Assembly (NCBI GenBank): GCA_946478305.1
Contig: CAMLBO010000028.1
Span: 1-50,577 of the forward strand
Length of the DNA: 50,577 nt
Origin: an uncultured Enterobacterales bacterium
GTDB taxonomy: Bacteria; Pseudomonadota; Gammaproteobacteria; Enterobacterales; Enterobacteriaceae
Direction of reading: 5' to 3'
This document shows positions 43,737 to 50,577 of the stretch, piece after piece. How positions within the stretch are numbered: position 1 is the first letter of the stretch; each line of letters starts with the position of its first letter. Below the pieces are notes generated by a model. The model saw only the letters and a list, made by a program, of their open reading frames with translations. It made no database searches and was not told the DNA's origin. The translations under genes and the position numbers were made by a program.

Positions 43737-44966
43737 TCAACGCGCTCTCTGACGTAAACCATAGACCAGTACCACGGCAAAACAAATCATTGGCAGGGAG
43801 TACGAGACGGCGGTGGTGTAGTGGTCGGCCACGGCGCCCATGAGATACGGCATGATGGCGCCGCCGACAATCGCCATGATCATTACCGAACTGGCACGTT
43901 TAGTCTGCGTCCCCATGTTCTTGACGCCCATCGCAAAAATGGTCGGGAACATGATCGACATAAAGAAGAACACCGCCACCAGTGCTACCACAGAGACATT
44001 ATCAATCCCTGCTACCACTACGCCACACAGCACAATGTTAATCAGGGCGTAAACCACCAGCAGCGTTGCCGGGCGTACGTGGCCCATCAGCCAGGTGCTG
44101 AAGAAGCGCCCGACCATAAAGCTGATCATGCCGATGGAGAGCAGGTAAGAGGCATTCTGATTCGACAGCGTATGCCAATGCTCGGTGGTGTAGTTGATGA
44201 AGAACGCGCCGACGCCGACCTGCGCCGCCACATAGAAGAACTGCGCGATCACGCCGCCGGTAAAATGCGCATGTTGCCACAAGCCTTTTACTACGCCGCT
44301 GGTCAGGTCTGTGCCCTGCTCACGAATATCCGGCAGGCGGGTACGGCCAATCAGCAGGGCAATCAGCAGCACCAGTACGGCGATGGCCACATAGGTAATT
44401 TTTACCGAAGCCAGACCCTCCGTCGTGCTGCCCTGGGTTGCCGTGAAGAACAGTGAACCGCCAATGATCGGCCCGACAAACTGCCCAAGCCCGTTGAAAG
44501 ACTGAGCAAGATTCAGACGACGCTCGGCTCCGGCGGGTTCACCCAGCACGGTGGCGTAAGGATTAGCTGCAGTTTCCAGGCAACCCAGGCCGAGGGCGAT
44601 CACAAACAGTGCGAACAGGAACATGGCGAAACTGCCTGCCGCTGCGGCCGGGACGAATAGCAGTGCACCCAGCGCATAAAGGCATAAACCGACCAGGATC
44701 CCGGCCTTGTAACCAAAGCGGTCCATAAAGAAACCGGCGGGCAGAGCGATGATGAAATACGCGCCGAAGTAGGCAGCCTGCAGCAGACCCGACTGGGCTT
44801 TATTAACGTGCAGCACCTCCTGAAAATGCTTATTCAGCACATCTAGCAACCCATAGGATAAGCCCCACAGGAAAAACAGCGTGGTGACTAATATAAACGC
44901 CAGCCGCAGGCCAGACGTCGCTTTCTGCCCGGCGTAAGCCGGTACGGCAGTTTTGTTCGCAAGCAT
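43737..44966 (-). CDS. fucP: L-fucose:H+ symporter (FucP)
   Basis: 409-residue major-facilitator protein with 12 helices. Family marks: FFLWGLSYGLLDVLNKHFQE (helix 1, with the Asp equivalent to Asp46 of E. coli FucP) and GCLETAANPYATVLG (helix 4, with the Glu equivalent to Glu135). It would import L-fucose with protons. Slightly shorter than E. coli FucP (438). Context with mutarotase and fucose dehydrogenase fits. Confidence 0.9.
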   Translation of the reverse strand: MLANKTAVPAYAGQKATSGLRLAFILVTTLFFLWGLSYGLLDVLNKHFQEVLHVNKAQSGLLQAAYFGAYFIIALPAGFFMDRFGYKAGILVGLCLYALGALLFVPAAAAGSFAMFLFALFVIALGLGCLETAANPYATVLGEPAGAERRLNLAQSFNGLGQFVGPIIGGSLFFTATQGSTTEGLASVKITYVAIAVLVLLIALLIGRTRLPDIREQGTDLTSGVVKGLWQHAHFTGGVIAQFFYVAAQVGVGAFFINYTTEHWHTLSNQNASYLLSIGMISFMVGRFFSTWLMGHVRPATLLVVYALINIVLCGVVVAGIDNVSVVALVAVFFFMSIMFPTIFAMGVKNMGTQTKRASSVMIMAIVGGAIMPYLMGAVADHYTTAVSYSLPMICFAVVLVYGLRQRAR

Positions 44967-45067
44967 GTTCTATTCCTCAGTATCTGTTGCAGGGTTTGTT
45001 TCAGCGCAAAAGGCTGGTTTTTTATGTCAGATAACGTGAAAAACAATGTCCTGAGTGACGCCCCTTC

Positions 45068-47023
<1,956 letters not shown>

Positions 47024-47056
47024 TCAGGTTCTCCGGCATGTGTTGTCATCATCCCC

Positions 47057-48334
47057 TCAGGCCCGATGGCGGTATTTTTCTATTGAGGCCGGATACATCT
47101 CGATGGAGAAACCCGGTGCCTGTGGTGGCATGTAGGCTGCGCCGCGAATGTCGCAAGGGTGCACAAAGTGTTCGTGCAGATGGTCAACGTACTCAATCAC
47201 GCGGCCCTCATGCGTACCGGCGATACACAGATAGTCGATCATCGATAAGTGCTGCACGTATTCGCACAGGCCGACGCCACCGGCGTGCGGGCAGACCGGC
47301 AGGTTGTATTTGGCGGCCATTAGCATCACGGCCAACACTTCGTTGACACCTCCCATGCGGCAGGCGTCAATCTGCACCACGTCGATGGCTTCGCGCATGA
47401 TGAACTGCTTGAACATAATGCGGTTCTGGCACATCTCGCCGGTGGCGACTTTGACCGGTGCTACGGCCTGACGGATCTTGCGATGGCCTTCAATGTCATC
47501 CGGGCTGGTGGGCTCTTCGATAAACCAGGGGTGGGCGAAGGCGAGGGCGTTGACCCACGGGATAGCATCGTTGGTTTCCCACACCTGATTGGCGTCAATC
47601 ATCAGTTTGCGGTCGGGACCGATCACTTCACGGGCAATGCGTACCCGGCGGATATCGTCTTCGAGATCGCGGCCTACTTTGAGTTTCAGGTAATCGAAAC
47701 CGGCGTCGACGGCTTCCTGACACAGGCGGCGCAGTTTGTCGTCCGGGTAGCCTAGCCAGCCTGCCGAGGTGGTATAGCACGGGTAACCTTCGGCCAGCAG
47801 TTTCTCTCGGCGCTGTGCTTTGTTGTCGCTGCGCTGTTGCAGCAACGTCAGGGCTTCCTGTGGCGTAATGCAGTCGGTGATGTAGCGGAAATCGATGCAG
47901 CGCACCAGTTCCTCCGGCGACATATCGGCCACCAGCTGCCACAGCGGTTTGCCTGCGGCTTTACTCCATAAATCCCATACGGCGTTGACCACCGCACCGG
48001 TCGCCAGATGAATGGCGCCTTTGTCCGGGCCAATCCAACGCAGCTGACTGTCGCTGGTAAATTCACGCCAGAACTTGCCCATATCGGCGGTGATGGTCGC
48101 TAAATCACGCCCAACCACCAGATGCGTCAGTGCGTTGATTGCCGCACAACAAATCTCGTTGCCGCGGCCGATGGTGAAGGTCAGGCCGTGGCCGCTGAGC
48201 GCCGGGTTATCGGTGTCTAAGATCACATAAGCGGCGGAGTAGTCCGGATCCGGGTTCATGGCGTCCGAGCCATCAAGAGCCAGTGACGTCGGGAAGCGCA
48301 CATCTTCAACACGCAATGCAGTAATTGTTGTCAT
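47057..48334 (-). CDS. L-fuconate dehydratase (enolase superfamily)
   Basis: 425 residues. Active-site residues, numbered from this start: Lys219 (KLK), metal ligands Asp247 (IDAN), Glu273 and Glu300, and His350 (CPHAGGVG), each one place before the residues known for Xanthomonas L-fuconate dehydratase (Lys220, Asp248, Glu274, Glu301, His351). It dehydrates L-fuconate to 2-keto-3-deoxy-L-fuconate. The capping domain start RVEDVRFPTSLALDGSDAMNP is typical. The most specific marker of the pathway in the window. Confidence 0.94.
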   Translation of the reverse strand: MTTITALRVEDVRFPTSLALDGSDAMNPDPDYSAAYVILDTDNPALSGHGLTFTIGRGNEICCAAINALTHLVVGRDLATITADMGKFWREFTSDSQLRWIGPDKGAIHLATGAVVNAVWDLWSKAAGKPLWQLVADMSPEELVRCIDFRYITDCITPQEALTLLQQRSDNKAQRREKLLAEGYPCYTTSAGWLGYPDDKLRRLCQEAVDAGFDYLKLKVGRDLEDDIRRVRIAREVIGPDRKLMIDANQVWETNDAIPWVNALAFAHPWFIEEPTSPDDIEGHRKIRQAVAPVKVATGEMCQNRIMFKQFIMREAIDVVQIDACRMGGVNEVLAVMLMAAKYNLPVCPHAGGVGLCEYVQHLSMIDYLCIAGTHEGRVIEYVDHLHEHFVHPCDIRGAAYMPPQAPGFSIEMYPASIEKYRHRA

Positions 48335-48364
48335 CGCTTAGATTCCATCAGCAAAAATTAGGGG

Positions 48365-49207
48365 TTACGCCTGCACCGTCTTCTGACGTTGCTCGCCCAG
48401 ACCTTCGATACCCAGACGCATGACCTGCCCGGCTTTGAGATAAACCGGCGGCTTCTGGCCGAGGCCCACGCCCGGCGGTGTACCGGTGGAGATAATGTCG
48501 CCCGGTTGCAGGCTCATAAAGCGGCTCAGATAGCGGATAATTTCCGGTACTTTGAAAATCATGGTGCGGGTGTTGCCGTTCTGATAGCGCCGGCCATCGA
48601 CTTCCAGCCACAGATTCAGCTGATGCGGGTCAGGAATTTCATCAGCCGTCACCAGCCACGGACCGGTTGGCCCGAAGGTGTCGCAACCTTTGCCTTTGTC
48701 CCAGGTGCCGCCGCGCTCAATCTGGAATTCACGTTCGGAGACATCATTGATCACGCAGTAACCGGCCACGTGCGACAAGGCGTCGGATTCGCTGATGTAG
48801 CGCCCGCCTTTGCCAATTACCACGCCAAGTTCCACTTCCCAGTCGGTTTTCACCGAATCACGCGGGATCTCTACGTCATCATTGGGCCCGACTATCGCGC
48901 TGGTCCACTTGCTGAAAATCACCGGCTCTTTGGGGATCTCTGCGCCGGTTTCAGCGGCGTGATCGGCATAGTTGAGCCCGATGCAGATGAATTTACCGAC
49001 CTTGCCCACGCAGGCGCCGAGGCGTGGTTCGCCGCTGACTAAAGGCAGGCTGGCGGTATCGAGTTGGCGCAGCTTGTTTAACGTGTCAGCCTGCAAAAGT
49101 TCACCGCTGATATCGCTGACGTGGGCCGAGAGATCACGCAGCTGGCCGTGGCTGTCGAGCAGCCCGGGGCGTTCTTTTCCTGCCGGGCCGTAACGTAATA
49201 ATTTCAT
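48365..49207 (-). CDS. FAH-family hydrolase (2,4-diketo-3-deoxy-L-fuconate hydrolase)
   Basis: 280 residues, fumarylacetoacetase fold. Metal ligands in DWEVELGVVIGK (the paired Glu and Asp), with VINDVSEREFQ and STGTPPGVG as further family marks. It would cleave 2,4-diketo-3-deoxy-L-fuconate to pyruvate and L-lactate. Such proteins are often labelled ureidoglycolate lyase; the operon favours the fucose role. AAGGAC lies before the ATG. 30 bases before the dehydratase. Confidence 0.88.
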   Translation of the reverse strand: MKLLRYGPAGKERPGLLDSHGQLRDLSAHVSDISGELLQADTLNKLRQLDTASLPLVSGEPRLGACVGKVGKFICIGLNYADHAAETGAEIPKEPVIFSKWTSAIVGPNDDVEIPRDSVKTDWEVELGVVIGKGGRYISESDALSHVAGYCVINDVSEREFQIERGGTWDKGKGCDTFGPTGPWLVTADEIPDPHQLNLWLEVDGRRYQNGNTRTMIFKVPEIIRYLSRFMSLQPGDIISTGTPPGVGLGQKPPVYLKAGQVMRLGIEGLGEQRQKTVQA

Positions 49208-49251
49208 CTTAAAGTCCTTATCTGGAAAGGTGTTGCTGAGGAGGCAGGAAG

Positions 49252-49992
49252 TCAGTTGCTCCAGCCGCCGTCAATAATTTGTACCGTGCCGGTGGTATAG
49301 GCGCTGGCGTCGGAGGCCAGGTAAAGCGCCAACTGAGCGATCTCTTCGGTTTTGCCAATGCGCCCAATCGGCTGACGGGCCACAAAGGCCTTATAAACCT
49401 CTTCTTCGCGGCGGCCTTCGGCTTCGGCCTGTGCGGCAATACGCTGGCGCAGCGACGGCGACTCAACGGTGCCGGGGCAGATGGCGTTACAGCGAATGCC
49501 GCGGGTGACGTAATCGGCAGCGACGGAGCGGGTCAGGCCGATGACCGCCGCCTTGGAGGCGCTGTAAGCAAAACGGTTAGGCACACCTTTGATGCTCGAA
49601 GCGACCGACGACATGTTGATGATGGAACCGCGGTTACGTTCGAGCATGGCGGGTAAAAAGGCGCGAATGGTGTGGAACATGGCGGTAACGTTGAGATCCA
49701 GCGCAAACTGCCATTCGCGCTCGCTGCAACTGAGGATATCGCCGCTGTGAACCACGCCTGCACAGTTGAACAGCACGTCCAGCGGACCCGTTTCTTCAGC
49801 GATAGCCTGAATGGCCTGTGGGCGGGTGACGTCCAGTACGCGCGGGTGAATACCTGCAATGCCGTGCAGCTTATCGATGTTAATGTCGGTGGCGATCACC
49901 TCTGCACCGTGGCTGGCGAACAGGGTGGCGGTATTAAAACCGATCCCTTGTCCGGCGGCGGTGATCAGCACTTTTTTCCCCGTCAGGTTCAT
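49252..49992 (-). CDS. 2-keto-3-deoxy-L-fuconate dehydrogenase (SDR)
   Basis: 246-residue short-chain dehydrogenase. The cofactor motif is TAAGQGIG, with Ala replacing the usual first Gly, as in the BDH2/DHRS6-like group to which known 2-keto-3-deoxy-fuconate dehydrogenases belong. Asp after strand 2 (VIATDINIDKL) indicates NAD. Catalytic Ser, Tyr and Lys lie in NMSSVASS and YSASKAA. First gene of the eight-gene operon, divergent from the GntR regulator. It oxidises C4 of 2-keto-3-deoxy-L-fuconate to the diketo acid. Confidence 0.87.
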   Translation of the reverse strand: MNLTGKKVLITAAGQGIGFNTATLFASHGAEVIATDINIDKLHGIAGIHPRVLDVTRPQAIQAIAEETGPLDVLFNCAGVVHSGDILSCSEREWQFALDLNVTAMFHTIRAFLPAMLERNRGSIINMSSVASSIKGVPNRFAYSASKAAVIGLTRSVAADYVTRGIRCNAICPGTVESPSLRQRIAAQAEAEGRREEEVYKAFVARQPIGRIGKTEEIAQLALYLASDASAYTTGTVQIIDGGWSN

Positions 49993-50025
49993 AGCTACTC
50001 CCGGTAAAACGGATTATTTAGGTCT

Positions 50026-50040
50026 AATGGTCAGGCCATT
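50026..50040. promoter_or_regulatory. GntR-type operator candidate for the fucose operon
   Basis: AATGGTCAGGCCATT is a 15-base near-perfect palindrome, like the TGGTnnnACCA operators of FadR/PdhR/LldR-type regulators. It sits 34 bases before the start of the first operon gene and 175 bases before the divergent regulator gene, in a position to block the operon promoter. Confidence 0.6.
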
Positions 50041-50214
50041 GACTGCGAAAAAAAACGCGTTAAGTGAGGTTCTTTTGCTAAGATGTTCAGCAGACTTCCA
50101 CTTAAAACGCTTTTTCATTTAACTAATTTTTTACATGCATAAAACAAATCAGCAAGATTTTTGTCCCATAAATGCTAGCTGAATCACTTAATTGAAAAAG
50201 AGCTCAGGTGTCCG

Positions 50215-50544
50215 ATGCCGATAAAAAAATTAGAAAATCCCAGAATTTACAGGCAGATAGCTGACCAACTGAAAACACTGATCGACAATAATGAATTTCC
50301 ACCCGGCAGCCGTTTACCCGCCGAGCGCGAACTGGCCAGTCAATTGCAGGTCAGTCGGGCATCGGTGCGCGAAGCGCTGATTGCGCTGGAAGTGATCGGC
50401 TTAGTGGATGTTCGCGTCGGCAACGGTGTGATTGTCTGCGCCCCTCCGGTGTCACAGGCGGCCACCTCGCAGGAGCCGGTGATGGCGCGGGCGGGGCGTA
50501 ATCAGTGGGCCGACGTGGATGACGAGTTGAATATTGAGCTGGAT
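50215..50544 (+). CDS. GntR-family regulator of the fucose operon (3' cut by contig end)
   Basis: 110 genuine residues: a winged helix with ELASQLQVSRASVREALIALE (about 40-60, in pieces) typical of the FadR/FCD group, then a linker. The ligand-binding domain is missing because the sequence ends and runs into adapter bases at 50545. Divergent from the fucose operon, so likely its repressor, released by a pathway intermediate. CAGGTG lies upstream of the ATG, a weak ribosome site. Residues after 50544 in the open frame come from the adapter. Confidence 0.87.
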
Positions 50545-50577
50545 CTGTCTCTTATACACATCTGACGCTGCCGACGA
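50545..50577. other. Nextera transposase adapter (sequencing artefact)
   Basis: The last 33 bases equal the reverse complement of the Illumina Nextera Read-1 transposase adapter: a 19-base mosaic end (50545-50563, starting CTGTCTCTTATACACATCT) followed by the 14-base primer part. They are not host DNA and should be trimmed. This marks the window's right edge as a contig end. Confidence 0.97.

Noticed and set aside
42826-43752. 308-residue open frame opposite lldD
   Set aside because: Antisense shadow of a well-supported enzyme gene, rich in His/Arg as expected from reverse reading.

Overview
The window looks like one end of a contig from a large plasmid of an enterobacterium (Enterobacterales). 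The sequence shows a Rep_3-type initiator gene with an iteron field, a ParF/ParG-type partition pair, and many gene families with close enterobacterial relatives (OqxAB/RarA/OqxR, SrfABC, YgdI/YgdR lipoprotein, IprA-like regulator). A Yersiniaceae-type host such as Rahnella, Ewingella or Serratia is my inference from general similarity, not shown by any marker. The last 33 bases match the Nextera Read-1 transposase adapter, so the right end is a sequencing or assembly end and the last gene is cut there.

Layout. 1-5391 (minus): a five-gene peptide-type ABC importer (binding protein, two permeases, two ATPases; the last ATPase is cut by the window start). 5602-10310: plasmid maintenance, with repA, 18 or more iterons with a consensus DnaA box, a parF-parG operon with its terminator, and about 1.1 kb of non-coding DNA filled with GATT/AATC tetramers on an 8-bp phase (probable centromere). 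10410-17665: cytochrome b561, an APH(6)-like kinase, then the oqxR / oqxB-oqxA / rarA efflux locus in the order known from Klebsiella chromosomes. 17715-24442: srfA-srfB-srfC; srfC carries an in-frame block of the same 8-bp repeat found at the partition locus.

24595-34090: small redox, transport and regulatory genes (a flavodoxin-fold quinone reductase with divergent TetR, a CPA1 Na+/H+ antiporter, LysR and IprA-like regulators, a YgdI/R lipoprotein, an HxlR regulator divergent from an NmrA-like reductase, an AI-2E family transporter, and a coiled-coil membrane protein). 34459-38650: a VxrAB-like two-component system with a DUF2861 partner and a secreted GH5 glycosidase. 38709-42475: aldo/keto reductase, a GFA-type zinc protein, a 58-residue protein, a flavin monooxygenase and a small lipoprotein.

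42544-50544: a complete non-phosphorylating L-fucose pathway on the minus strand. It holds 2-keto-3-deoxy-L-fuconate dehydrogenase, FAH-type hydrolase, L-fuconate dehydratase, lactonase, L-fucose dehydrogenase, mutarotase, FucP symporter and LldD, with a divergent GntR regulator. Together they would import L-fucose, oxidise it to pyruvate plus L-lactate, and oxidise the lactate to pyruvate.

The most novel observation is the 8-bp phased GATT/AATC array beside parF-parG, and the five-unit satellite of it inside srfC about 9.6 kb away.
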